Shown: in pieces, positions 52,327-61,435 of the stretch
How positions within the stretch are numbered: position 1 is the first letter of the stretch
Layout: each line of letters begins with the position of its first letter
Assembly (NCBI GenBank): GCA_017621225.1
Contig: JAGATN010000021.1
Location: 1-64,000, forward strand
DNA from: Muribaculaceae bacterium
Lineage (GTDB): Bacteria > Bacteroidota > Bacteroidia > Bacteroidales > Muribaculaceae
Length of the DNA stretch: 64,000 nucleotides
Direction of reading: 5' to 3'
Notes under the pieces: generated by a model
What the model saw: the letters and a program-made list of their open reading frames with translations, nothing else
Database searches by the model: none
Told to the model about the DNA's origin: nothing
Program-made: the position numbers and the translations under genes

Positions 52327-54732
52327 TTAAAACAATAATGCTATGCGGTATGTGGCAAACGCTAACAACCACGCGATGGCTGTGTTGTAGATTGCCGAAA
52401 AAGCGCCATATTGCCATTTACCGGTTTCTTTGACTATGGCCGTTATCGTTGCAATGCAAGGGCAATACAATAAAATGAATACCATAAACGCCAGGGCCGA
52501 TGCCGGTGTGAAATCGGGCTTGCCGGTGATGGAGTCGGGAGTGGTAAGTCGGGTTGACAATGCATTGTCGGAGGCTTCTTCGTTGCCGGTGTATAAAACT
52601 CCCAGCGTAGAAACGACTATTTCCTTCGCGGGTATGCCGGCTATGGCTGATACCGTGGCTCTCCAGTGCATTCCGATTGGCTCCATTACTGGATTGACGG
52701 CCTTGCCAAGCATTTCGAGGTATGAGTCATGCTCTATGTCAATGGCTGTTGCATCATGGTTTGATGATATGTTTGCTGAAGTGGTTGGTGTGGTCTCATT
52801 GTCGTTATGAATGGGGAAATAGTTGAGTGCCCATACCAGTATGCTTGCAACGAGAATTATACCGCCCATTTTTTTGAGATATTGCTCACCTTTGCCCCAC
52901 GTGTGTCGCAAGGAAGCTCTGAGGGTAGGGATGCGATATGGTGGCAACTCCATTACGAATGGCGTAACATCTTTTTTGAAATATATTTTGCGCAACAATC
53001 GGGCTGTGACCATCGCCACTACGATGCCAAGCAGATAGAGTGCTAAAAACACGAGGGCTGCGTGCTTGTCGAAAAACGTTCCAATCAAAAGAACGTAGAT
53101 GGGCAGTCGCGCCGAACATGACATAAAGGGATTTATTAGAATGGTGATGATTCGGCTGCTCTTGCTTTCGATGCTTCGCGATGCCAATACGGCCGGAACG
53201 TTGCAACCGAATCCCATCACTAAGGGTATGAACGATTTGCCGTGCAGGCCGATGCGATGCATCAGTTTGTCCATTATGAATGCCGCTCTGGCCATATAGC
53301 CCGAATCCTCCATGAACGATATGCAGAAATACAGTATGAGTATGTTGGGTAAAAATACTATCACGCCTCCAACGCCTCCTATTATGCCATCCGATATGAG
53401 ATCTTTCAACGCTCCATCGGGCATTATCTGCCGTACGAATTCGCCCAACCAATCCACGATGCTTTCAATCCATCCCATCGGGTACGATCCGATTTCGAAC
53501 GTAGTCCAAAAACATAAAAGCATTATCAATATGAATATAGGGAACCCGAAAAGCTTATTGGTGACGAATGCATCGATGATGTGGGTGGTATTAACCGTAT
53601 TGCGGTTGCTTTTGACAAATGTTTCGGCCAATGCTCCGGCTATGAAACCATATTTTTCACCGGCTATTATGGATGAAATGTCCTCGTTATGGAGCTGTTC
53701 GATGCGATTCAGCTCACGGTCGCGCAATAGCTTTATTTTTTCGGCATCAGGGCTTTCGCTTATGAAATTTTCAACTTCGCTGTCATGCTCGAGTAGCTTT
53801 ATAGCAATATATCGAGGCGAAAAATGGGGCGATATGTAGTGGTCTTTCTTTATTGCATCTTTCAATATGTTTAGGCCCTGTTCCACATCCTCGCCAAGAT
53901 TCACATGGATATGTCGCACCGCATTATTGCGGTCTTCATAAACGGCTATTATGGTGTCGAAAAGTTTGTTCAATCCCTCGCCGGTACGCGAAACGGTAGG
54001 CACGATGGGCACGCCGATCATCTCGCCCAATAATTTGTAGTCGAGTTTATTGCCCGAGCGTTCAAGTTCGTCGTACATGTTAAGGGCAATCACCACGCTA
54101 CGGTCCATGTCGATCAATTCGGTCGTGAGATACAGGTTTCTTTCGAGGTTTGACGATGCCACGACGTTTATTATCACGTCGGGGGTCTCGTCGCGTAAAT
54201 ATCTTCGCACGTACAGCTCCTCGGGCGAATATGATGCGAGTGAGTACGTGCCGGGCAGGTCGACTATGTTGAATTGGTATCCTCCATAGTCAAATACCCC
54301 TTCTTTGGCATCAACGGTCACTCCGCTATAATTTCCGACATGCTCGCGCGCGCCCGACGCAATGTTAAACAGTGATGTCTTGCCGCAGTTCGGATTGCCT
54401 ACGAGAGCTATGTTTATTACCTTGCGGTGGGTATTAAATCGTTCTTCGGCATTTTTGTCGTCGAATACCGTGCGACTTTTACGTTCGTCAATGTTTATGT
54501 TCGCATCCTCCAATGGAATTATCTCTACCAGATGGGCTTCGGTGCGACGCAACGACACTTCGTAATCGAGAATCTCGTATTTAATCGGATCGCGTAGTGG
54601 TGCATGCAGTAACACTTTGACGATGTGGCCTTTTACGAAGCCCATTTCAATCATTCGCTTCCTGAAAGCTCCATGTCCTAAAATCTTTACTATGACGCCT
54701 TGTTGGCCCGTAGTCAGCTCGTCTAATCTCAT
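52327..54732 (-). CDS. feoB: FeoA-FeoB fusion, ferrous iron transporter
   Basis: This 801-residue inner-membrane Fe(II) importer has the FeoA SH3-like domain fused in front (about 1-75, KRMIEMGFVKGHIVKVLLHAP). The FeoB G domain follows, with GNPNCGKTSLFN (about 112-123), DLPGTYSLASYSPEE and NMYD. A helical insertion domain and the permease come next (about 400-800: GCNVPAVLASRSIESKSSRI and FMSCSARLPIYVLL Gate motifs, GIPAKEIVVSTLGVLY). I start at ATG 54732 (MRLDELTTG); the TTG at 54741 is less likely. The LuxR gene follows within 8 bases. The FeoA fusion is common in Bacteroidota. Confidence 0.96.
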   Translation of the reverse strand: MRLDELTTGQQGVIVKILGHGAFRKRMIEMGFVKGHIVKVLLHAPLRDPIKYEILDYEVSLRRTEAHLVEIIPLEDANINIDERKSRTVFDDKNAEERFNTHRKVINIALVGNPNCGKTSLFNIASGAREHVGNYSGVTVDAKEGVFDYGGYQFNIVDLPGTYSLASYSPEELYVRRYLRDETPDVIINVVASSNLERNLYLTTELIDMDRSVVIALNMYDELERSGNKLDYKLLGEMIGVPIVPTVSRTGEGLNKLFDTIIAVYEDRNNAVRHIHVNLGEDVEQGLNILKDAIKKDHYISPHFSPRYIAIKLLEHDSEVENFISESPDAEKIKLLRDRELNRIEQLHNEDISSIIAGEKYGFIAGALAETFVKSNRNTVNTTHIIDAFVTNKLFGFPIFILIMLLCFWTTFEIGSYPMGWIESIVDWLGEFVRQIMPDGALKDLISDGIIGGVGGVIVFLPNILILYFCISFMEDSGYMARAAFIMDKLMHRIGLHGKSFIPLVMGFGCNVPAVLASRSIESKSSRIITILINPFMSCSARLPIYVLLIGTFFDKHAALVFLALYLLGIVVAMVTARLLRKIYFKKDVTPFVMELPPYRIPTLRASLRHTWGKGEQYLKKMGGIILVASILVWALNYFPIHNDNETTPTTSANISSNHDATAIDIEHDSYLEMLGKAVNPVMEPIGMHWRATVSAIAGIPAKEIVVSTLGVLYTGNEEASDNALSTRLTTPDSITGKPDFTPASALAFMVFILLYCPCIATITAIVKETGKWQYGAFSAIYNTAIAWLLAFATYRIALLF

Positions 54733-54751
54733 TTTTGCCAAATTTGAATTG

Positions 54752-54782
54752 CAAATATCAGAATTAAAGCTGAAACAACAAA
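54752..54782 (-). promoter_or_regulatory. Promoter of feoAB
   Basis: Minus-strand TTTG (54782-54779), 19 bases, GATATTTG (54759-54752), one mismatch in the -7 box. The start falls near 54745, giving a leader of about 12 bases. No Fur box was recognised by eye. Confidence 0.6.
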
Positions 54783-54889
54783 GCTTTTTGGCGTATTATT
54801 TATAATGATTATAAATAAGTCGACGCGTGAGCCATTTGTATTAAACCATATTTTGTAATCCATACTCCCGAAAATTAATAATTTATCGC

Positions 54890-54897
54890 TATCTTTG
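54890..54897 (+). promoter_or_regulatory. -7 box of the GH30 gene
   Basis: TATCTTTG is an exact box 26 bases before the ATG at 54924. No -33 element is visible, so an activator may be needed. An 8-codon frame starting at 54901 ends overlapping the GH30 ATG but begins upstream of the predicted transcript start. Confidence 0.6.
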
Positions 54898-54923
54898 TCT
54901 ATGGAAAATGGAATCGGCATAAT

Positions 54924-56519
54924 ATGAAAACAATAATGAGACGTGCGGCAATGATGTCTGCGTTGTTGTCGCTTGGCGTAATAGGAATACAAGCAAGAGA
55001 TTTCGTTATAAATCGCGACTCGACGCATCAAACCATTGATTGCTTCGGCGCATCGGATGCATGGAGCTTTCAGTCGGTTGGATTGATGGACGAATCCGTG
55101 CGTAAGTCGGTGGCAGATTGGTTGTTCAGCAAAAAGGTAAATTCCGATGGGTCGCCTTGTGGCATTGGTTTGAGCATGTGGCGATTTAACATTGGAGCGG
55201 GTAGCGCGGAGCAATCCGATGAAAGTCAGATAAATAAGGGGACAAGAACGGAATGTACGATAAATGCTGATGGCGTTTTTGATCCGTCAAAGCAAAAGGG
55301 GCAGCGTCAATTCCTAAAGCTTGCCAAGGAATATGGTGTTGAAAATTTGTTGGGCTTCCTTAATTCGCCACCCGTATATCTTACGAAGAACGGATTGGCT
55401 ACAAATACCGGTCGAAATGGAACTTTTAATTTGAAAGATGATGCGTATGCCGATTTCGCAAAGTTTATGGCCGACGTGATTGAAGGTCTGGAGCGCGCGG
55501 ACGGAATAAAGCTCAATTACATAGCTCCTGTTAATGAGCCCGACGGGCATTGGAACTGGCAAGGCCCAAAACAAGAGGGAACGCCCGCAACCAATCGCGA
55601 AATAGCCAAAATAACGCGACTGCTTGACAATGAATTGGTAAAAAGAAACATATCCACTGAAATCATAATACCCGAATCGTCCGATTACAGGTACTTGATG
55701 GGGGAGCATATGGCAGGGCGCGAGCGCGGATATGAAATACAGTCGTTTTTTGGCAAGGACAGTACGGCCACATATGTCGGCAATCTTAAACGTGTGCCAA
55801 ATCTTATAGTAGGGCATAGCTATTGGACGAATACGCCCGTAGATGCAATGAAGCGATACAGGGAGCAGTTGCGCGATACGCTCCACAAGTATGGCGTGGA
55901 TTTTTGGCAAACCGAAGTATGCATAATGGGTAATGATGAGGAGATAGGTGGTGGCGGCGGTTACGACCGCACCATGAAGACGGCGCTTTATGTTGCCCGC
56001 GTGATACACCACGACCTTGTGTTTGCCAATGCACGAAGCTGGCAATGGTGGCGCGCCGTTGGCGGCAATTACAAGGATGGCCTGTTGTTTATGTACAATG
56101 ACAAGGCTACGGGCAATGATACGATTGTCGATTCAAAGCTGCTGTGGGCGTTGGGCAATTATAGTCGATTCGTTCGCCCCGGGGCCGTGCGGCTTGACGT
56201 GACGGGGAGTGACGGCAACGACCAGCATAGTGCCGATGGCGCGACCGATCCATATGGCCTGATGTGTTCGGCTTACGAAAATTCGGATGGCAGCATAGTT
56301 TCGGTAATAATCAACTATTCTGATGAGATGCAAGATGCAAATGTGGCACTTGTTTCGAAAGATGGTAAGCAGCCCTACAAGGAATGGAACGTATATCGCA
56401 CGTCTGATTCTGAAAACGAATCGCTTGGTTTCGTTGAAACGCGGCGAAAGCTTGGAAAAATGTCGATGCCTCCTAAGTCGATAACTACAATCGTATCAGG
56501 CAACGCTATCAAAAAATGA
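54924..56519 (+). CDS. Glycoside hydrolase family 30 enzyme
   Basis: This 531-residue exported glycosidase has a signal peptide of about 25 residues (ending IQARD). A (beta/alpha)8 barrel with a side beta sandwich is typical of GH30. The acid/base glutamate is in IAPVNEPDGHWNW (about 192-204) and the nucleophile in DFWQTEVCIMG (about 328-338), so the active site looks intact. Members cleave xylan, beta-1,6-galactan or glucosylceramide-type bonds; the subfamily and substrate are not clear to me. It stands alone, without SusC/D or other glycosidases, unlike most Bacteroidales polysaccharide genes. Confidence 0.88.
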   Translation: MKTIMRRAAMMSALLSLGVIGIQARDFVINRDSTHQTIDCFGASDAWSFQSVGLMDESVRKSVADWLFSKKVNSDGSPCGIGLSMWRFNIGAGSAEQSDESQINKGTRTECTINADGVFDPSKQKGQRQFLKLAKEYGVENLLGFLNSPPVYLTKNGLATNTGRNGTFNLKDDAYADFAKFMADVIEGLERADGIKLNYIAPVNEPDGHWNWQGPKQEGTPATNREIAKITRLLDNELVKRNISTEIIIPESSDYRYLMGEHMAGRERGYEIQSFFGKDSTATYVGNLKRVPNLIVGHSYWTNTPVDAMKRYREQLRDTLHKYGVDFWQTEVCIMGNDEEIGGGGGYDRTMKTALYVARVIHHDLVFANARSWQWWRAVGGNYKDGLLFMYNDKATGNDTIVDSKLLWALGNYSRFVRPGAVRLDVTGSDGNDQHSADGATDPYGLMCSAYENSDGSIVSVIINYSDEMQDANVALVSKDGKQPYKEWNVYRTSDSENESLGFVETRRKLGKMSMPPKSITTIVSGNAIKK

Positions 56520-56529
56520 AAATAATTGC

Positions 56530-56537
56530 TAACTTTG
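56530..56537 (+). promoter_or_regulatory. -7 box of ftsY
   Basis: TAACTTTG is an exact box just after the GH30 stop, 23 bases before the ftsY ATG. It probably starts the ftsY-rimO-menF run and perhaps the O-acylation genes behind it. Confidence 0.6.
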
Positions 56538-56560
56538 CATAAAAATTAAAGTATAATAAG

Positions 56561-57520
56561 ATGGGATTCTTCAATTTCTTCTCAAAAGATAAAAAAGAAA
56601 CACTTGATCGAGGACTGGAACGTACCAAGCAAGGCGTTTTTTCAAAAATTACTCGCGCTTTAGCCGGTAAGAAAACGATTGATGATGAATTTCTTGACAA
56701 TTTGGAAGAAATATTCATAACGTCGGACGTTGGTGTCGAAACTACGTTGAAAATAATAGATCGTCTGCAAAAGCGTGTTGCGCGCGACAAATATGTCAAC
56801 ACGGCAGAACTCAACGAATTGCTGTGCGAGGAAATAACCGAGCTTTTGGCTGAAAACAACAACGATGCCACAACCGACGATTTTTCGATACCTAAAAGCG
56901 ATAACCCTCATGTGATAATGGTTGTCGGCGTAAATGGCGTTGGCAAAACCACTACCATAGGCAAGCTTGCCTCTCAATTCAAAAAAGCCGGCAATACGGT
57001 TATGCTCGGAGCCGCCGACACATTCAGGGCTGCCGCAGTAGAGCAGCTTGATGTTTGGGGCGCGCGCGCAGGCGTTCCCGTCGTTAAGCAGAAATTGGGT
57101 GCCGATCCGGCTTCGGTGGCATTTGACACGCTTCAAAGTGCAAAGGCCAATGGAATCGACGTGGTGATAATAGACACTGCCGGCCGATTGCATAACAAGA
57201 AGGGCCTGATGGACGAGCTTACGAAGATAAAGAACGTAATGCAGAAGGTGGTGCCCGATGCTCCGCACGAGGTTTTGCTCGTTCTCGACGGCAGTACCGG
57301 ACAGAATGCATTTGAACAGGCAAGGCAGTTCGTTGCAGCCACGAGCGTCAATGAACTTGCAATAACCAAGCTTGACGGCACGGCCAAAGGCGGAGTGGTG
57401 ATAGGCATAAGCGATCAGTTTAAAATACCGGTAAAATACATAGGTCTCGGGGAGGGAATTGATGATCTTCAAGTATTCCACAAAAAAGAATTCGTGGAAT
57501 CACTTTTCGGGAAAAAATGA
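56561..57520 (+). CDS. ftsY: FtsY, SRP receptor GTPase
   Basis: FtsY is the membrane-associated partner of Ffh that delivers ribosomes to the translocon. The 319 residues lack the long acidic A domain of E. coli FtsY, as in most Bacteroidota. They contain the N domain (about 20-110) and the G domain with GVNGVGKTTT (about 126-135), DTFRAAA, DTAGRLHNK (about 205-213) and TKLDGTAKGG (about 268-277). The start MGFFNFFSK could be the amphipathic membrane-targeting helix. It overlaps rimO by four bases. Confidence 0.97.
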   Translation: MGFFNFFSKDKKETLDRGLERTKQGVFSKITRALAGKKTIDDEFLDNLEEIFITSDVGVETTLKIIDRLQKRVARDKYVNTAELNELLCEEITELLAENNNDATTDDFSIPKSDNPHVIMVVGVNGVGKTTTIGKLASQFKKAGNTVMLGAADTFRAAAVEQLDVWGARAGVPVVKQKLGADPASVAFDTLQSAKANGIDVVIIDTAGRLHNKKGLMDELTKIKNVMQKVVPDAPHEVLLVLDGSTGQNAFEQARQFVAATSVNELAITKLDGTAKGGVVIGISDQFKIPVKYIGLGEGIDDLQVFHKKEFVESLFGKK

Positions 57521-58824
57521 TTATGACATCAAAAAGAACTGTAAACATCATTACGCTCGGATGCTCCAAAAATCTCATTGACTCCGAACGATTGATGAAA
57601 ATGTTTTATGATTCGGGCTTTTTAACGTGTCACGAACCTAAAACGGTTTCAAAGAACGACATCGTGGTAATCAATACATGCGGATTTATCGGCGATGCCA
57701 AGGAGGAATCGGTAAATACTATTCTCGAATGGTGCGAGGCCAAAAGCAAGGGTAAAATATCACAATTGTATGTGATGGGCTGTTTGTCGCAGAGATATCG
57801 CGACGATCTGATATCGAACATTCCCGAAGTGGATGGTTGGTATGGAAAAACAGACTGGCCCGAGCTTGTGAGCCATTTGGCAAAGAAGCATCCGGCAACA
57901 GCTTCGTATGACCGAATAATAACTACGCCACGCCATCACGCATATCTGAAAATAGCCGAAGGATGCAATCGCTTCTGCTCATTTTGTGCCATACCGCTTA
58001 TAACCGGACGATATAGGTCGAGTAGCATTGAAGATGTTGAGGCCGAGGTAAAGATGCTGGTGTCGCGAGGCGTAAAAGAGTTTAACGTAATAGCTCAAGA
58101 CCTGTCGTATTATGGAACGGATATTTACGGAAAGCAATGCATAGCAGAGCTTGTTGACCGCATAGCGCAAATAGACGGCGTTAAATGGATACGTTTGCAT
58201 TATGCCTATCCGTCGCAGTTTCCGATGGATCTGCTTGACGTGATGGCTTCGCGCGACAATGTATGCCGTTATCTTGACATTGCTTTGCAACATATTTCAG
58301 ATACGGTGTTGAGCAATATGCGTCGACACATCACGTCGGATGAAACCATTGCCTTGCTTGAAAAAATAAGGGAAAAGGTTCCGGGGATACACATACGTAC
58401 CACGTTGATGGTCGGATTTCCCGGCGAAGGCGATGCCGAGTTCGAGCAGTTGATGGATTTTGTAAAAACGCAACGGTTTGAACGCATGGGCGCTTTTGCC
58501 TATTGTGAAGAAGAAGATACATACGGCGCAAAAAACTTTGACGACAATATAAGTCAGGAAGTTAAGCAGGCTCGCCTTGACCGGTTGATGGCTTTGCAGG
58601 AACAGATATCTTTGTCGCATAACGAGAAAAAGATAGGGCAAACCATAAGAGTGATAATAGATCGCGAGGACCCGGATTATTATGTGGGTCGCAGCGAATG
58701 GGATTCACCCGAAGTAGACCCTGAAGTTCTTATCGAGAAAAGTAAGAAGCTTGAGCGTGGTGAATTTTATGATGTTGTTGTAACCGGAGCGCTGCCATAT
58801 GAGCTTATGGCAAAGCCGGTATAA
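57517..58824 (+). CDS. rimO: RimO, ribosomal protein S12 methylthiotransferase
   Basis: RimO adds a methylthio group to a conserved aspartate of ribosomal protein S12. The 435 residues include the UPF0004 domain with three cluster cysteines (LGCSKN, NTCGFI, MGCLSQ). The radical-SAM CNRFCSFC motif (about 150-157) and a C-terminal TRAM domain (about 368-435) complete it. The ATG overlaps the ftsY stop (ATGA); a second ATG two codons later (57523) is an equally good start. Isochorismate synthase follows 9 bases on. Confidence 0.96.
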   Translation: MIMTSKRTVNIITLGCSKNLIDSERLMKMFYDSGFLTCHEPKTVSKNDIVVINTCGFIGDAKEESVNTILEWCEAKSKGKISQLYVMGCLSQRYRDDLISNIPEVDGWYGKTDWPELVSHLAKKHPATASYDRIITTPRHHAYLKIAEGCNRFCSFCAIPLITGRYRSSSIEDVEAEVKMLVSRGVKEFNVIAQDLSYYGTDIYGKQCIAELVDRIAQIDGVKWIRLHYAYPSQFPMDLLDVMASRDNVCRYLDIALQHISDTVLSNMRRHITSDETIALLEKIREKVPGIHIRTTLMVGFPGEGDAEFEQLMDFVKTQRFERMGAFAYCEEEDTYGAKNFDDNISQEVKQARLDRLMALQEQISLSHNEKKIGQTIRVIIDREDPDYYVGRSEWDSPEVDPEVLIEKSKKLERGEFYDVVVTGALPYELMAKPV

Positions 58825-58833
58825 TGTCTGATT

Positions 58834-59952
58834 ATGATAAGTGAAACCATAGCGAATGCAATAGGCTTATGCATGCGGCATAACATACCGTTTGCCGTAT
58901 ATGCATATCCCGGAGCTGATGAATTGAATTTCGTTGCTTCATATCCCGATGCCGATACGGGCGTCAATTTGTGCAATATGGATGTTAGCTCTGATTGGTG
59001 TGGCTTTATGGCAGGATTTTTTCTTCAAGAAAGAGATAGCATAGTAGGCATTCGAAATCAATTTAATGAAACTGACATAGTTAAGGCCGGCGATTCGTTG
59101 CCCACGCTGCCTACGGCCGATATATTGCCTATATATGAGTCGACGAGATATGTGAATTACCTGGCTGAATTGAGCGAAATAGTTTCATCGTTGAAGCGAG
59201 GTGGAGGCAAGACAGTGTTGTCGAGGATTATAAATGTATGCTCGACTCGAAGTCTGATTGACGTTGCTGACGAATATTTTACGAAACTGAGTCATACGTT
59301 CAGATATCTCTATTTCATGCAGGAAACCGGTCTGTGGATCGGGGCTACGCCTGAAACGCTTATGTCGTATGAATTCGACACTCAGAATATTTCGACCATG
59401 GCTCTTGCCGGAACAAAGTTGTCGGACGCTGAAGCTTGGGATGACAAGAATATGGACGAGCATGGATATGTGGTTAAATACATATCGTCGGTATTTGCTG
59501 ATTTTGGCATAACGCCCGATATTGAGCCTGTTACCGAGAAGAAGTTTGGTGACATAGAGCACTTGTGTACTCAATTTCATGCAAAATCAGAAATATCACC
59601 GCGAGAATTTATTGGTAGAATGAGCCCTACGCCTGCCGTGTGCGGCTATCCGATGAAAAAAGCTTTTGAGCAGATATTGCATTACGAATTGCATTCACGT
59701 CATTGCTACGGCGGATGGGTAGGCGTGAAAACAGCATCAAGAATCGATGCATTTGTTAATTTGAGATGCGCGTTGATCGGAAATGATGGCGAAGACGGTT
59801 ACAGATACAATATTTACGCCGGCGGCGGATTGGTTAAGCAGTCGAAAGCCCAAGACGAATGGCGTGAAGGCGCGCGTAAAATACAACCTTTGTATGAAGC
59901 TATTGTCGGCGGGGTAGATTCGACTTCGTCGTTGATGGATTGTCAATTATAG
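58834..59952 (+). CDS. menF: Isochorismate synthase
   Basis: This 372-residue chorismate-binding enzyme makes isochorismate, the first dedicated step of menaquinone (or siderophore) synthesis. The C-terminal half holds the family signatures: IGATPETLMSYE, STMALAGTK (about 189-197), KFGDIEHLCTQF, SPTPAVCGYP and YNIYAGGGLVK (about 327-337). No other menaquinone gene is adjacent; it is inserted between rimO and the SGNH genes with gaps of 9 and 10 bases. In this anaerobe group menaquinone is the likely end product. Confidence 0.9.
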   Translation: MISETIANAIGLCMRHNIPFAVYAYPGADELNFVASYPDADTGVNLCNMDVSSDWCGFMAGFFLQERDSIVGIRNQFNETDIVKAGDSLPTLPTADILPIYESTRYVNYLAELSEIVSSLKRGGGKTVLSRIINVCSTRSLIDVADEYFTKLSHTFRYLYFMQETGLWIGATPETLMSYEFDTQNISTMALAGTKLSDAEAWDDKNMDEHGYVVKYISSVFADFGITPDIEPVTEKKFGDIEHLCTQFHAKSEISPREFIGRMSPTPAVCGYPMKKAFEQILHYELHSRHCYGGWVGVKTASRIDAFVNLRCALIGNDGEDGYRYNIYAGGGLVKQSKAQDEWREGARKIQPLYEAIVGGVDSTSSLMDCQL

Positions 59953-59962
59953 TTATGTAATT

Positions 59963-61435
59963 ATGAATCAACGCTCCGACATAGGTAAGACACTGCATAT
60001 AGTAGGATTGGCCGTGGTCATACTATTCGTGCTTTCGTTCATAGATTTTTCTAAAATCACGGGCGGAACTCTTAAAAATTATGGTTTGTTTGGCGATATA
60101 ATGGCCAAAACGCAAAGTGATGCCGAAATTGACGATGATAATGGTTCCATGGTGTCGGATATCGATCCTGAATTATTGAAAGCCATGGCCGAAGAAGAAT
60201 CGAATGAAGCTGAAGAACAAAAGCCGAATGACGACAAGCCTCGAAATGTAGAGCCAACTGCGGCGCCCGAAGAAGCATCGATTGCGCAGGAAGAAACTAC
60301 GAATTCGCCACAGACCGTTGAGCTACCCGAAATAAAACCCAATAAATCGGGCGAAACGGTACTGATAGAGGATTATAGCGGAAACGGCCTCCAAAACTTT
60401 CGCAACTCATTGTATTCGGATGGCATTACGCGCGTTGCCGTTGTAGGCGACAGCTATATCGAGGGTGACATATTCACACAAAATCTCAGGGAGAGACTTC
60501 AGTCGGAATACGGAGGATCAGGTGTAGGATATGTAAATATGTACTCGGAGTTTCCCGGTTTCAGACGATCGATAAAGCAGAGCGGATCGGGATGGACGGA
60601 GCGATCAGCAGCAAAATCGCATAAGAACAGATACATATCATTGTCTGAACGATATTATGTCATCACATCGGCCGGCGAGGGTGCTACGTCGAAATATAAA
60701 GGGGTCAGCGCACTTGAACATCTCGATGAATGGAATAAATCGATGTTTCTGTTCGTAGCTCCGACGGGTGTGGTAATTCAAGCTAAAACGAATGGAGAGT
60801 ACCAGACATATGAGTATGAGGCATCGCCTTACGTGCAATCGCTGGAGGTTGATGGGGCGACGTCGCAATTTGACTTAAAAGTGTCGGGCGATTCGCTGGT
60901 GGCATTGGGCGTATGGCTCGATTCGGGCAGCGGTGTCTCGGTCGATTGTATGTCGTCAAGAGGCTATTCGGGAATAACATTGTCGAGCGTGAATGTCAAT
61001 CTGAGTCAGCAAATGTCGAAAATGGTGGATTATGACTTGATAATATTGGAATTCGGTATAAATGCAATGAGCGCACGACAAACCAATTATTCGGTATATT
61101 CATCGAGAATGGCCAAGTCGATCGACAGAATAAAGGAATGCTATCCCAATGCCGACATAATATTGATGGGCATAGGCGACCGAGGTGAAAAACAGGGCTC
61201 GGAAGTGCATTCAATGGCGACGGCTCCGCATATGATATCGGCGCAACGTGATGCGGCTCGAAAGGCTCAAGTGCTGTTTTGGGATACGCGCGAGGCCATG
61301 GGCGGCAATGATGCCATCGTGACGTGGAGCCGTATGGGGTATGCCAATAAAGACTACATTCACCTGACTCATAAAGGTGGAGGCGTGCTTGCCGAGAAAT
61401 TTTTTGAATCATTGCAATTAGCCATTCAACAATGA
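59963..61435 (+). CDS. Membrane-anchored SGNH-like hydrolase
   Basis: This 490-residue protein has one N-terminal membrane helix (about 10-30) and an acidic, Glu/Pro-rich tether (about 50-125). An SGNH/GDSL-type domain follows. Block I is VVGDSYIEGD (about 158-167, Ser of GDS), the oxyanion asparagine is in LEFGINAMS (about 364-372), and the Asp/His pair is in KDYIHLTHKGG (about 462-472). A jelly-roll-like insertion lies between. It faces the periplasm and is the first of three genes ending in an MBOAT acyltransferase, so it likely hands acyl groups to, or removes them from, a polysaccharide. The next gene overlaps it by four bases. Confidence 0.85.
   Translation: MNQRSDIGKTLHIVGLAVVILFVLSFIDFSKITGGTLKNYGLFGDIMAKTQSDAEIDDDNGSMVSDIDPELLKAMAEEESNEAEEQKPNDDKPRNVEPTAAPEEASIAQEETTNSPQTVELPEIKPNKSGETVLIEDYSGNGLQNFRNSLYSDGITRVAVVGDSYIEGDIFTQNLRERLQSEYGGSGVGYVNMYSEFPGFRRSIKQSGSGWTERSAAKSHKNRYISLSERYYVITSAGEGATSKYKGVSALEHLDEWNKSMFLFVAPTGVVIQAKTNGEYQTYEYEASPYVQSLEVDGATSQFDLKVSGDSLVALGVWLDSGSGVSVDCMSSRGYSGITLSSVNVNLSQQMSKMVDYDLIILEFGINAMSARQTNYSVYSSRMAKSIDRIKECYPNADIILMGIGDRGEKQGSEVHSMATAPHMISAQRDAARKAQVLFWDTREAMGGNDAIVTWSRMGYANKDYIHLTHKGGGVLAEKFFESLQLAIQQ

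Noticed and set aside
52319-52417. Upstream extension of the LuxR regulator into feoAB
   Set aside because: It is only the alternative frame of the FeoB C terminus; the ATG at 52318 follows the feoAB stop by 8 bases.
54901-54927. Eight-codon leader frame before GH30
   Set aside because: It starts upstream of the transcript start predicted from the -7 box, so translation is unlikely.
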